This document shows positions 18,671 to 28,047 of a stretch of DNA of 64,000 nt, in pieces. The stretch lies in contig LMZR01000039.1 in NCBI GenBank assembly GCA_001567105.1, forward strand, positions 1 to 64,000, given 5' to 3'. How positions within the stretch are numbered: position 1 is the stretch's first letter; the number at the start of each line of letters is the position of its first letter. Position numbers and translations under genes: made by a program. This DNA comes from Chloroflexi bacterium OLB14 (GTDB taxonomy: Bacteria; Chloroflexota; Anaerolineae; Anaerolineales; Villigracilaceae). The notes beneath the pieces are model-generated. The model searched no databases. It was given only the letters and a program-made list of their open reading frames with translations, and was not told the DNA's origin.

Positions 18671-18870
18671 TTTCCATGAAATCAGGCGGAAAAACGATAG
18701 GGTTTCATATAAAAAAGTTGGGAAAAGTTGGGAATGAAGTGACGCCTCTTACCTAGCCGAGAGTTGTTTCTGCTCTTTAGGTTGGTCAATACATTCTTTT
18801 ACCCGCACGCAAAGCAAAAGTTTTCTGAAACAGAATCAGTTATCAGCAAGTATGAAGCGTTTTTTATCTA

Positions 18871-19668
18871 TTAGTCAACCACAAGCCTGTAGCCTGTACC
18901 ACGCACGGTGATTAATCTGCTGGGGTTGCGAGAATCTTGTTCGATTGCGCCGCGCAGTTGGTGAATATGCCATTTGGTCAGTTCTTGGGCTTCGCGCATT
19001 TCAGCTTGTATGCCTTGTGCCTCAGCAACTAATGTTTGAAAGTCGACCACGTTGGGGGCGTGGCGGGCTAGCACAAGTAAGTACTCAAATGAGGTGGGAG
19101 GTAGGTTAATTGTTTCGTTTTTGATGGAAACACGTTTGGTGTGTAAATCTAAAATTAAAGCACCTTGTTTGATGAATCGTTCTATTTGGGGGTTTGGTAG
19201 TGTGTTGGTGATGGGCTTGTCATTATCTTCAAGTTGTTTTAATTCGTTTTGGAGTGTTTCAATTTCATCTATAATTTCGCGCTTGCGTTTTTCTTTTTGT
19301 TGATTGGTTAGGATTGTTTTGGCTCTTTCAATAATTACTTCGGGCTTTAATGGTTTTAGTAAGTAATCGGTTGCACCATAACGCAACGCTTCAACAGCAG
19401 AGTTAATATCAGGTTGGGCGGTGAATAAGACAACGGGGATATTAGGATTTGTAGATTGAATTTGTTTTAGTGCTTCTAAGCCTGCCATGCCTGGTAAGCG
19501 TAAGTCAGTAAAGACTAAGTCGAAGGCGGTAGTTTTTAGGTAATCTAACCCTTGTTCGGCGCTTTCGGCAGTGGTTACTTCGAAGTTTGCTTGTTGCAAA
19601 ATGCGCGCTAACGTTTTTCGTAAGCTAGATTCATCTTCAATGACAAGAATTCGACCTGTGATGTTCAT
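18871..19668 (-). CDS. Two-component response regulator, winged-helix DNA-binding
   Basis: A receiver domain (VIEDESSLRKTL, phospho-Asp in LVFTDLRLPGMAG, Lys in LLKPLKPE) is followed by a Lys/Glu-rich linker and an OmpR/PhoB-type winged helix ending in RLITVRGTGYRLVVD. The frame opens upstream at 19698, but ATG 19668 gives the clean start MNITGRILVIEDE and overlaps the kinase stop as ATGA, so kinase and regulator are translationally coupled. It should bind DNA when phosphorylated by that kinase. About 200 bp without a gene follow it. Confidence 0.9.
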   Translation of the reverse strand: MNITGRILVIEDESSLRKTLARILQQANFEVTTAESAEQGLDYLKTTAFDLVFTDLRLPGMAGLEALKQIQSTNPNIPVVLFTAQPDINSAVEALRYGATDYLLKPLKPEVIIERAKTILTNQQKEKRKREIIDEIETLQNELKQLEDNDKPITNTLPNPQIERFIKQGALILDLHTKRVSIKNETINLPPTSFEYLLVLARHAPNVVDFQTLVAEAQGIQAEMREAQELTKWHIHQLRGAIEQDSRNPSRLITVRGTGYRLVVD

Positions 19669-21749
19669 ACTAGTTCCAATCTTTTGGTTGGCAACCAAAC
19701 GCTAAAAGTGGCACCTGCCCCATAATTATTTTTAGCAGAGATGTGACCATGATGTTTGGTAACAATATCATAGGTGATGGTTAATCCTAACCCTGTGCCT
19801 GTTTCTTTATCGGTTATGAAAGCTTCAAAAATATTTGGCAAGATATTGGCTGAAATTCCTTTGCCTGTATCGGTTACGCTAATGAGAATTTCATCACTTT
19901 CTGGCAGGTGTTGAGTTTGGATGATGATTTTTCCACCAGTGGGCATGGCTTCCATAGCATTGATAACTAAATTTAGTATGGCTTGTTTGATTTGGTTTGT
20001 TAGCACAGGGATAGTGGGTAATTGGTTATCAGGGATAAATTCAAATTCGACTTGGTTATGTCGGAGGTGTGTGGCCAGTAGTGCGTAAGTATCGTTTACC
20101 AAGTTGTTAATTTGGGTTTCTTTATAATCTTCTTCTCGAATTGGGCGATAGGCTTCACGTAATCTTTCTATTAAACCTGCCATGCGCTCAGATTCTGCTA
20201 ACACAATGTTTAGGTCTTGTTTACCTTGTTCTGAAATTCCCTTTTCTTCTTTTAGTAAAAATAAGGCATTTTGAATCGCTTGCAGGGGATTATTTAATTC
20301 GTGAGAAACAGAAGCAAGTAGACGCCCAACAGCGGCGAGCCGTTCGCTTTGAATTAATTGATTTCGCATGGATTTTTCGTGTTGTAGGGCATCTTGTAAG
20401 CTTTGGTATAGCTCTGCTTTTTGTAAAGCGAAGGCAAGTTGGTCTGCTACTGAGCTGACAACTTGTAAATCTCTAGTTGAAAAGTTTTTTGGTAAAGCTT
20501 GTTGGATATCTAAAATGCCAAAGAGATGGGCATCTATTTTGACTGGTATTGTCAAGACTGATTTTGTATCTGGTAGTAAGGGGTTACGAATGAAGAAGAC
20601 AACTTCATCTACATTATTACTGAAAAATGGCATTAACGTTTCTGCCACATAGCCAACAATCCCTGCGCCCGCTTGAAGCCGATGTTTTTGTTCAAGTAAT
20701 TCTTTACCAATTTCTCCGCTAGCGGCTTTAAGAATAAACTCCTTACTTTGTGTTTCTACAATATAAACTTGCACATGATAGTAGCCAAAATTTTCTTTTA
20801 GTAAATTTACAACATCTTCAAGTAATTCATCTACAGTGAAGGCTACCAAGCCTTGATTGATACGGTATAAGGCGTTTGTCTCTTTTAATGATTGTTGGGT
20901 GCTTTCTAGTAAGCGTGCATTTTCAATAGCAATGGCGGCTTGTACACCTAAAGCACCAAGTAATTCCTGTTCATGCTGTGTAAAGGCATTTGCTAATTCA
21001 CTTTGCACACTAATTGTGCCAAGTTTTTCCTCACCACCAACAATAGGCGTAACTAATAAAGAACGAAAGCGCGGAGTGTTATTTGCTCTTAAAAAACGGG
21101 CATCTGTATTGGTATCGGTAATATTAATGGTTTCGCCACTTAAAATGGCTTGCCCTGCAATGCCTTTGCCAAGTTGCATACGTAATCTATTTTCAGGTGC
21201 ATCTTGAAAACCGCTAGCGGCTTGAGCAACGAGGTATTTTTTTTCTTCATCTAAAATATGAATGACTGCTTGCTCGGCGCTAGGGATGAGATTCTTTGCA
21301 GAATCAACAATAAGTTGCAAAATACCCGCTAGCCCCACTCGTTCGGCTTGGCTCAAAGCAATTGAAATTTTAGCTAGTGCATCGGCTTCGCGTAATCGAT
21401 TTTTCAGTTCAACATCTTGTATATTTTGAGTTTTATAAATAGATTTTAACCAACCAGTCCCTATACCAGATAAGCTAAGAATAAGTAAGTTCAAAATAAA
21501 ATTAGCATCAAAAATAGATTGCCAAGGTTCTGCTTTAATATATAAAATTAAAACATAGCCTGCTAAGAGGATAAAAGCAGTAACCATGCCAGCTCTTCTA
21601 CCAAAAAACCAGCCCGCGACAAGCACAGGAAAAATACTCAGCTCATTTTCGTAGTTTTTGCCGTATATATTCAGCAGAATAAAATGTAATGATGCTAAGA
21701 TAATAATTCCCCCCCACTTTGCAAGAGGCAACTGGGTATTTATCTTCAT
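19665..21749 (-). CDS. Membrane sensor histidine kinase with two GAF domains
   Basis: Four to five N-terminal membrane helices (about residues 10-120, including FPVLVAGWFFGRRAG) are followed by GAF 1 (about 135-295), GAF 2 (about 305-460; NPLLPDTKSVLTIP), HisKA with phospho-His in LLASVSHELNNPLQAI, and HATPase (DTGKGISAN, GTGLGLTI). HELNNP is typical of NtrB/HPK4-type kinases. The ORF can start at TTG 21755, but ATG 21749 lies 7 nt after a TGCTACAAT extended -10, so I use it as a leaderless start. It is coupled to the winged-helix regulator by a 4-bp overlap. Confidence 0.88.
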   Translation of the reverse strand: MKINTQLPLAKWGGIIILASLHFILLNIYGKNYENELSIFPVLVAGWFFGRRAGMVTAFILLAGYVLILYIKAEPWQSIFDANFILNLLILSLSGIGTGWLKSIYKTQNIQDVELKNRLREADALAKISIALSQAERVGLAGILQLIVDSAKNLIPSAEQAVIHILDEEKKYLVAQAASGFQDAPENRLRMQLGKGIAGQAILSGETINITDTNTDARFLRANNTPRFRSLLVTPIVGGEEKLGTISVQSELANAFTQHEQELLGALGVQAAIAIENARLLESTQQSLKETNALYRINQGLVAFTVDELLEDVVNLLKENFGYYHVQVYIVETQSKEFILKAASGEIGKELLEQKHRLQAGAGIVGYVAETLMPFFSNNVDEVVFFIRNPLLPDTKSVLTIPVKIDAHLFGILDIQQALPKNFSTRDLQVVSSVADQLAFALQKAELYQSLQDALQHEKSMRNQLIQSERLAAVGRLLASVSHELNNPLQAIQNALFLLKEEKGISEQGKQDLNIVLAESERMAGLIERLREAYRPIREEDYKETQINNLVNDTYALLATHLRHNQVEFEFIPDNQLPTIPVLTNQIKQAILNLVINAMEAMPTGGKIIIQTQHLPESDEILISVTDTGKGISANILPNIFEAFITDKETGTGLGLTITYDIVTKHHGHISAKNNYGAGATFSVWLPTKRLELV

Positions 21750-21756
21750 ACCCAAT

Positions 21757-21765
21757 ATTGTAGCA
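21757..21765 (-). promoter_or_regulatory. Extended -10 promoter, predicted leaderless
   Basis: TGCTACAAT on the minus strand is an extended -10 whose last base lies 7 nt before ATG 21749 of the histidine kinase. No Shine-Dalgarno intervenes, so the mRNA would begin at or just before the start codon. Confidence 0.5.
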
Positions 21766-21821
21766 CTCTCTGATGTGGAGGGGGCATTCGCAATATCCCT
21801 GTAAGTTTTTAAGCGTATTTT

Positions 21822-21887
21822 GCCACAAAGGGCACAAAGAAAATTGAGGAAAGATGTTCTTCTTAAAAACTCTGTGTTCTCTGTGGC
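21822..21887. repeat. Dispersed palindromic repeat, GCCACAGAG...CTCTGTGGC family
   Basis: The ends GCCACAAAG and CTCTGTGGC pair, with a second internal pairing (GGCACAAAGA / TCTGTGTTCT). The interior is A/T-rich. It lies between rny and the kinase gene. Related copies are at 24446, 38713, 42837 and 47548. Confidence 0.75.
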
Positions 21888-21896
21888 TAATAGTTC

Positions 21897-23423
21897 TTAT
21901 TTTGCATACTCAGTTGAGCGGGTTTCTCGAATCACCGTCACCCGAATTTGACCTGGATATTGCATAGTCTCTTCAATTTTCTTGGCAACATCTCTGGCTA
22001 AGCGAGCCGAGGCTAAATCATCAATCGCTTCAGGCTTAACGAGAATGCGAACTTCACGACCTGCTTGAATAGCAAAGGCTTGTTGCACACCATCAAACGA
22101 CATAGACATTTCTTCTAACGAACGAATACGTTTAATGTAGGCTTCTAAATCTTCGCGGCGTGCACCAGGTCGCGCACCTGAAATTGCATCTGCCGCCTCA
22201 GTAATGACCGCCTCCACACTTTCCTGATCAACCTCATGGTGGTGTGAAGCGATTGCATTTAATACAATCGGATTGACGCCATAACGCTTGCAAAATTCAG
22301 CACCTAAGCCAGCATGTGTGCCATCTTGATTATGGTCCATAGCTTTACCAATATCATGTAAAAAGCCACCCAGTTTAGCTAACTCTACATTGGCACCAAT
22401 TTCTGCCGCCAAAATGCCCGCAAGTTTAGAGGCTTCCACTGCATGTGCCAATTGGTTTTGCCCGTATGATGTTCTGAATTTCAAACGTCCCATCATCTTC
22501 AAAATTTCAGGGTGCAAACTTCCTACATTGGCTTCGTATGCAGCTTGTTCGCCTGCTTCATTGATAATCTTTTGAACCGCTTTAGTTTCATCTTCAATTA
22601 CTTTTTCAATATGAGCAGGATGAATCCTACCGTCTAAAATTAATTTTGCTAAAGCACGGCGTGCAATTTCACGGCGCACAGAATCAAAACATGAAATCGT
22701 AACAGAGTCTGGCGTATCATCCACAATGACATCTACCCCTGCGGCTTGCTCAAAGGCTTTAATGTTACGCCCGTTACGCCCCACAATGCGCCCCTTCATT
22801 TCTTCACTAGGCAATGTAACAACAGCTCGAGTCACTTCTGCTACATGTTCAGATGCGACTCTTTGAATAGCATCGGCAATTAATTTGCGAGCGCGTTCTT
22901 CACCTTGAGCTCGCGCCTCTGCTTCTATCTGACGGATGATTCTAGCCATGTCGCCTCTGGCTTCTTTTTCAACAGCGGCAAACAATTCTTTTTTAGCATC
23001 ATCCTGACTCAACTGCGCAATTTGCTCTAACTTCTTCATTTCTTCTTCATGCAACTTATCAATCTCATTAGCACGTTTATCTACTTGTGACTGACGTTTA
23101 TTTAGCGCCTGTTCACGTTGTTCAATTTTGTCAAAGCGTGCATCCAACTCTGAACGGCGTTTTTCAACTCGTTCTGTTTCTTTATTTAATTCAATGCGTC
23201 TTTCTTTAATTTCACTTTCAGCCGCTTGAATAATTTTGGTTGAGTTATCTTGTGCGCCTTTCACAATTAACCCTGCTTGGGTTTGTGCGGCTTTCACAAT
23301 ATCATCGGCTTTATCTTGTTTGGCTTTGGCGGCACGCTCGGCGCGCAGGCGATGTAAAAAATACCCAGCCAAAATGCCAACGATCAATACCAGCAACATA
23401 ATTAATATATCTACTAGGTTCAT
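21897..23423 (-). CDS. rny: Ribonuclease Y
   Basis: This is a normal-length RNase Y (508 residues): N-terminal membrane anchor (about 5-22), long charged coiled coil (about 30-200), KH domain with GRIVGRNGRNIKAFE (about 205-265), and an HD domain with the metal-binding HDIGKAMDH motif near residue 355 and a later SHHHEV. It is a membrane-bound endonuclease that starts mRNA decay. Its ATG overlaps the recX stop (ATGA), so the two are co-translated. Confidence 0.96.
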   Translation of the reverse strand: MNLVDILIMLLVLIVGILAGYFLHRLRAERAAKAKQDKADDIVKAAQTQAGLIVKGAQDNSTKIIQAAESEIKERRIELNKETERVEKRRSELDARFDKIEQREQALNKRQSQVDKRANEIDKLHEEEMKKLEQIAQLSQDDAKKELFAAVEKEARGDMARIIRQIEAEARAQGEERARKLIADAIQRVASEHVAEVTRAVVTLPSEEMKGRIVGRNGRNIKAFEQAAGVDVIVDDTPDSVTISCFDSVRREIARRALAKLILDGRIHPAHIEKVIEDETKAVQKIINEAGEQAAYEANVGSLHPEILKMMGRLKFRTSYGQNQLAHAVEASKLAGILAAEIGANVELAKLGGFLHDIGKAMDHNQDGTHAGLGAEFCKRYGVNPIVLNAIASHHHEVDQESVEAVITEAADAISGARPGARREDLEAYIKRIRSLEEMSMSFDGVQQAFAIQAGREVRILVKPEAIDDLASARLARDVAKKIEETMQYPGQIRVTVIRETRSTEYAK

Positions 23424-24070
23424 GTTATATCCTCATCTTCATAAAATGATTCTTGTGGATGCAGTTCGTTCCAAACTTGGGTAACAACACTGCTAACCAC
23501 AGAATAAGGGAAGCCACGCCTTGCTAAAAAGTCGGATAGTTTCTTACGAAACTCGCTTCTTTCTAGACCTGTGAATCTGGTTGCTCTTTTTTTAGCTGTT
23601 TCATAAGCTAGAGCATTTTCATCCACATCGGCAACGGCATTTGTTACTGTTTCTTCATCCAATCCTTTTTGACGAAGTTCCATCGTCAAAACTCTTTTGC
23701 TTCTTGGGCGAAAGGTGTTTCGGTTTTCTACCCAAGTTTTTGCAAACTGATGGTCGTTTGCTAACTTGTTTTCGCGCAGTCTTTCTAAAGTTTGCTCAAT
23801 AATGCTTTCTGCATATTCATGTTTGAGCAAATTTTGTCTTATTTCTTTTTCTGACCTTGCTCGATAACTTAAAAAAAGTAATGCCTGTTGTAAGGCTCTT
23901 TCACCGTCATCTTTATTTTTTAGCTCGGCAATTTTTTCTTCGCTTAAAACATCGCCAATTTTTAACCATGCGGCTGTAATGCGTGCCAAGCCGAAGGCAA
24001 ATTCTCCATCGAGGTGAATGTTGACTCGATTGCGATTCTTTTGCGGTTCGATGGCGGTTATTTTCTTCAT
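23420..24070 (-). CDS. recX: Regulatory protein RecX
   Basis: The 216 residues show the RecX three-helix repeats: ALLFLSYRARSEKEIRQNL, then VLTMELRQKGLDEETV and a final FLARRGFPYSVVSSVV. RecX binds and limits RecA filaments. The basic N-terminal part (KNRNRVNIHLDGEFAFGLA) is the usual extension. No recA is in the window. It shares a 4-bp overlap with rny. No Shine-Dalgarno is evident before the ATG. Confidence 0.88.
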   Translation of the reverse strand: MKKITAIEPQKNRNRVNIHLDGEFAFGLARITAAWLKIGDVLSEEKIAELKNKDDGERALQQALLFLSYRARSEKEIRQNLLKHEYAESIIEQTLERLRENKLANDHQFAKTWVENRNTFRPRSKRVLTMELRQKGLDEETVTNAVADVDENALAYETAKKRATRFTGLERSEFRKKLSDFLARRGFPYSVVSSVVTQVWNELHPQESFYEDEDIT

Positions 24071-24083
24071 GTTAAAAACACAC

Positions 24084-24119
24084 AGCCTAGACCTCCGCGA
24101 AGCGGCGACTGCCTAGGCT
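24084..24119. repeat. Small nested hairpin
   Basis: AGCCTAG and CTAGGCT form an outer 7-bp stem around an inner CCGC-gaa-GCGG hairpin. It lies just upstream of recX in a 529-bp stretch without protein genes (24071-24599). It could be a repeat unit or a terminator-like structure, but no T tract follows. Confidence 0.5.
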
Positions 24120-24242
24120 ATGAAAATAATCTGGGTAGGGTGACCAAGCCCAATGTCAAGTAAGAAGCGTTTTGGGGTTAAGTCAAAATAGGACATGAAG
24201 GGTTTTCTTCACGTTTGGCACAAATCAGTTAGGGAGAAGCGA

Positions 24243-24370
24243 TTGAGTGTGTCAAAAAAATCCTATAATAGAACTTTACAAAGTAACTCCCAAATTGGGG
24301 GAGGTGCGTGCGGTTTCCAGTAATTTTCAAGTAAGGCGCCACAGGGGCGGAAGTTGTATATGTAACTTCC
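24243..24370 (+). ncRNA. Candidate small RNA with its own promoter
   Basis: Within the gene-free stretch, TTGAGT (24243) and TATAAT (24264-24269) are spaced 15 nt apart. The sequence downstream has hairpin CTCCC (24287) / GGGAG (24299), a GC-rich middle and a final hairpin GGAAGTT (24349) / AACTTCC (24364) followed by TTAATTA. No open frame fits. I do not recognise it as SRP RNA, 6S, tmRNA or a known riboswitch. The remainder up to 24560 holds one dispersed repeat and nothing else I can identify. Confidence 0.3.
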
Positions 24371-24445
24371 TTAATTATACATGAATTTTAAGGTTTATTA
24401 ACATGAAATATTCATTACAAAGGGGCGCTGAATGTTGTGGGCTTA

Positions 24446-24497
24446 GCCACAGATAAGGAAGAAATCATTGAGTTTTTCCCCCTGAGAACTGTGTGGC
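24446..24497. repeat. Dispersed palindromic repeat, GCCACAGA...TGTGTGGC family
   Basis: A shortened copy with ends GCCACAGA and CTGTGTGGC around a TTGAGTTTTTC core. The core TGAG-T(n) matches the other copies in the window. Confidence 0.6.
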
Positions 24498-24559
24498 TAG
24501 GGAAATTTTTTAGCCCTCTTTTTATCTATTCATCATTTCTGAGAGACAAGTGAAGTTGT

Positions 24560-24568
24560 TGGTATAAT
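24560..24568 (+). promoter_or_regulatory. Extended -10 promoter of the glycosylation operon
   Basis: TGGTATAAT is a perfect extended -10 about 32 nt before ATG 24600. A strong GGAGGT Shine-Dalgarno at 24589-24594 sits 5 nt before the start, so this gene is translated from a led transcript, unlike several others here. Confidence 0.65.
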
Positions 24569-24599
24569 TTCATAATTCATTAATTATTGGAGGTACAGC

Positions 24600-26570
24600 A
24601 TGGTTGAACAACAACCTAAGGCAAAGGGGGATGTTAAAAATATTCGTCGTTTTGTTGCTTTTGCGGGAGTTTTTCTACTTTTGTTAAGCCAGTTTTTGGT
24701 GTTTTCAAAAGAAGTGTTACCAGAATCTGTGCTTTTACCTCATTATTTTTTATTGGCTATTTTGGGGGCTGTAGTTTTAATTGCGAGTCAGTTAATTCCG
24801 TCAAACGCTTTTTGGAAGAGATTATCTAAACATGTAATATTTAGCGATGTGTCATTTTGGGTTTTAGTGGCGATTTTGTTATCTATTGTGACAACCTCGG
24901 CAACTGTAGCGTTTATGACATACCGTCGAATTAACTATATTCCAGTGGTTACTATTTGGTTGTTGAGTGGGGTATGTTATGTGTATGCCTTTGTTTATTC
25001 AAACAAAAAATTCGATTCGGTAAAAATAATCGATTGGTTAAAAATCTATCGTAATGAAATCCTATCACTCATAGTGGTGATGGCGATTGCGGCAATTGCT
25101 CGTTTTTATCAGCTTGGTGAAATTCCCCGCGTATTAGATGGGGATGAAGGAAATGTTGGGAATTTTGCTCGTTCTACATTTGATGGGTATTTAGCAAACC
25201 CTTTTGCTTTGTGGGAGAATTTTGGCGCACTATACCTACAATTAATTAACTTGGCTATGAAATTTTTTGGCTATAACCCTTTTGGGTTGAGGTTAATTCC
25301 TGCTTTGGGCGGTATTTTAGCTGTGCCAGCCATCTATCTCTTTGCTCGTTGGATCGGCGGACAGAAAATTGCATTGTTTTCTGCTCTTCTAATTGCGGCT
25401 TCGCACTCTCATGTTCATTTTAGTCGTATTGTTTCAGTGGCTTATATTCAAGATACTTGGCTAATACCCTTTGAATTGTATTTTTTAATTAGTGGGTTAC
25501 AAAAGCGTGAATCATGGCGCACGGCATTAAGTGGCGTAATTCTTGCAATTCACTATTGTTTTTACCTTACCTCACAAATCATTACTGCGCTTGTGTTAAT
25601 TTACATGTTAATTTTATTTGTGTTTTATCGAAACTGGTTTAAACAGAGAATTGCACAAGCTTTAGCCTTTTGGGGTGGTTTTCTTATTGTCATCCCCCCT
25701 TCCGTTGCTTACGCGCTAAAAAACCCAAATGAGTTTGTTGGGCGACTCTCTAGCGATGGTGTTTTTCAATCAGGTTGGCTAGAGGTTACCATGGAAGCAA
25801 CAGGGCAAAGTGCGGCACAACTTCTTTTTGGGCGAGTTGTGCATGTCTTCTTATCTTTGTTTTACTACCCCGCCATTGATTTTTACGGCACACCATCTCC
25901 AATGATTAGCATGATTTCCACTGTGCTATTTTTTGCTGGCATGGGTATTGTTTTATGGAAAATCAATAAACCTGAGCACTTATTATTGCTTGGTTATTTT
26001 TGGGGCACAACTGTATGTATTGGCGTATTTTCTATCCCGCCTTCGGCAGATTCATACCGTATTTTGATGGCATTACCTGCCGTATTAATTATGGCTGCCA
26101 TTGGCTTCGACCAGATTCTAGAAATGATAGGCATTGGTTGGGAAAAATCTCACTCGGCATACATATTAACTGCCTCTACCATATTAACAAGTTTACTTGC
26201 CTTTAATTTATGGACATACTACACAGAATTTGCAGGTCAATGCCGTTTTGCCCTTAATTTACCTGGGCGTTTTGGCACATACCTTGGCGTTGAACTACAA
26301 CGTATCCCAAACGAAAACCGTGTCTATTTATTAAGCAATAGTATTTATTTTTACGGTAGCCACCCAGCCACCACCTTTTTTAGCCTTCGCCCCGTCATTA
26401 ATTATCCAGAACCTATAGATGCACTTGACGTAGTCTCTGGTGAAACCATCATTGCCCCACCTGATCGTATTGAAGAACTAGAAAATTGGGCGCGTGCACA
26501 TCCTGGCGGTCAATTACATTATGAATACGATTGTAAAACAACCATCTTGCTTTCCTATCAAGTACCTTAG
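24600..26570 (+). CDS. Membrane glycosyltransferase, ArnT/PMT-like (GT-C fold)
   Basis: This 656-residue protein has about 12 membrane helices, then a soluble C-terminal domain (about 560-656). The loop after an early helix reads RFYQLGEIPRVLDGDEGNVG, matching the acidic D-x-D-E motif of GT-C enzymes that use a lipid-linked sugar donor (ArnT, PMT and relatives). It would transfer a sugar from a polyprenyl phosphate to a protein or glycolipid on the outer face of the membrane. It heads an operon with a methyltransferase, a GT2, an epimerase and an aminotransferase; the GT2 could make the lipid-linked donor. Confidence 0.7.
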   Translation: MVEQQPKAKGDVKNIRRFVAFAGVFLLLLSQFLVFSKEVLPESVLLPHYFLLAILGAVVLIASQLIPSNAFWKRLSKHVIFSDVSFWVLVAILLSIVTTSATVAFMTYRRINYIPVVTIWLLSGVCYVYAFVYSNKKFDSVKIIDWLKIYRNEILSLIVVMAIAAIARFYQLGEIPRVLDGDEGNVGNFARSTFDGYLANPFALWENFGALYLQLINLAMKFFGYNPFGLRLIPALGGILAVPAIYLFARWIGGQKIALFSALLIAASHSHVHFSRIVSVAYIQDTWLIPFELYFLISGLQKRESWRTALSGVILAIHYCFYLTSQIITALVLIYMLILFVFYRNWFKQRIAQALAFWGGFLIVIPPSVAYALKNPNEFVGRLSSDGVFQSGWLEVTMEATGQSAAQLLFGRVVHVFLSLFYYPAIDFYGTPSPMISMISTVLFFAGMGIVLWKINKPEHLLLLGYFWGTTVCIGVFSIPPSADSYRILMALPAVLIMAAIGFDQILEMIGIGWEKSHSAYILTASTILTSLLAFNLWTYYTEFAGQCRFALNLPGRFGTYLGVELQRIPNENRVYLLSNSIYFYGSHPATTFFSLRPVINYPEPIDALDVVSGETIIAPPDRIEELENWARAHPGGQLHYEYDCKTTILLSYQVP

Positions 26571-26579
26571 CGAGAAAAA

Positions 26580-27312
26580 TTGGAACCTAACGAATATGAA
26601 ATCATGTACCATGTCGAAGACCAGCATTGGTGGTATCGTGGCATGGAATCAATTACTCGAAAAATTATCAATCAACATATTCAGCCAAAAAATAAAATCA
26701 AAATTTTAGATGCAGGTTGCGGAACGGGCGCCGCCATGACCACCTATCTAAAAGATTATGGCGAAGTAACAGGTATAGATTTATATAAACAAGCCTTAGA
26801 CTTTTGCCAAAAACGGAATGCCAAACTTTTAATTCGCGCCTCAGTACTTGACCTGCCACTGGCTACTGCTTCATTTGACTTAGTCACATCTTTTGACGTT
26901 TTATACGAAAAAGGAGTGATGCATGAAACCAAAGCCTTGAAAGAATTTTTTCGAGTCTTAACTCCACAAGGAAAACTACTTATTCGTCTACCTGCTTACA
27001 ATTGGCTACGCGGAAGCCATGACGAAAAAGTTCACACCAACCGTAGATACACAAAAAGCCTTGTTAAAGACTTACTTACCCAAAGCGGATTTGTTGTTGA
27101 ACACGCTTCTTATGCCAATACATTTTTATTTCCGCTAGCAGTGATAAAAACGACTCAGCGAAAAAATATTCCCACAATCACAATCGGACCTAACCATAGA
27201 AGTTGGCTTATTTAACGATTTTTTCAAACATATCTTATCCAGCGAAGCAGGGCTAATTTCTAAATTTGGATTACCCTACGGGTTAAGCGTCATTGCAGTA
27301 GCAAAAAAATGA
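26580..27312 (+). CDS. Class I SAM-dependent methyltransferase (3' frameshift)
   Basis: The N-terminal MYHVEDQHWWYRGMES is typical of methyltransferases found with glycan clusters. The SAM loop is ILDAGCGTGAAMTTYL, followed by the acidic GIDLY and the motif DLVTSFDVLYE. The raw frame ends at 27215 in a scrambled tail. Reading the A5 at 27146-27150 as A4 gives VIKRLSEKIF and a natural end GLPYGLSVIAVAKK, with stop TGA 27310-27312 overlapping the next gene's ATG. The start is TTG 26580 with no strong ribosome-binding site, 9 bp after the glycosyltransferase stop. The substrate is unknown, probably a sugar or lipid-linked intermediate. Confidence 0.75.
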
Positions 27313-28047
27313 AGACTACAAAAAAAACTTCCCAGTTTAAGTGTCATTTTCCCTGCCTATAATGATGGTGGAACAATTGCCAGCATGATTGCTACTGGAA
27401 AAATTGCCGCTGAACAAGTAACTGATGACTTTGAAATTATTGTCGTCAATGATGGCAGTGTAGATTACACAGCAAATGTGTTAAATGAAATGCAAAAAAA
27501 ATATGCACAATTACGCATCATTCAACATGAAACTAATCGTGGTTATGGTGGCGCGCTCATCAGCGGGTTTTCAGCCGCCCAAAAAGATTGGATTTTTTAC
27601 ACTGATGGAGATGCACAATATAACCCATTAGAATTGAGCAAATTGGTAGAGTCATTAAGCTCAGGCGTGGATGCGGTCAATGGTTATAAAACAAGCCGAG
27701 GCGATAGTCTGATGCGGATTTTTATCGGCAGGATGTATCATCACATTGTCAAAATCTTGTTTGGCATTCATATCCGCGATGTTGATTGTGATTTTCGATT
27801 AATTCCAACCCACATCATGCAATCGCTTAATTTGCAAAGTGTAAGTGGCTCAATTTGTTTAGAGATGGTAAAAAAAATCGAATCTGCTGGCTATGTATTT
27901 GCAGAAGTGCCCGTGAGTCATTATGCTAGAAAATATGGCATTTCGCAATTTTTTAATTTCAAAAAAAATTTTTCAAACATTTCAACAATTAATAAATTTA
28001 TATTGGCTATTGGTCATCAAAAAGGGAAATTCGCATATACCTCATGA
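27309..28047 (+). CDS. Family 2 glycosyltransferase, DPM1-like (5' frameshift)
   Basis: After the start the protein reads LPSLSVIFPAYNDGGTIASM, the GT-A nucleotide-sugar fold, with VVNDGS and the metal-binding FYTDGDAQYN. DVDCDFRLIP and the C-terminal basic NFKKNF match dolichyl/polyprenyl-phosphate mannosyl- or glucosyltransferases without membrane helices. The open frame begins only at 27385, inside the catalytic domain. ATG 27309 joins it if the A8 at 27320-27327 is read as A7 (MKTTKKLPSLSV). That start overlaps the methyltransferase stop (ATGA). It likely makes the lipid-linked sugar used by the membrane transferase at 24600. Confidence 0.8.

Noticed and set aside
22390..22575. Small ORFs on the opposite strand of rny and other long genes
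   Set aside because: They are shadows of real coding frames, with no ribosome-binding sites or recognisable protein features.
24071..24599. tmRNA, SRP RNA or a known riboswitch
   Set aside because: None of their conserved segments were found by eye; only generic hairpins are present.
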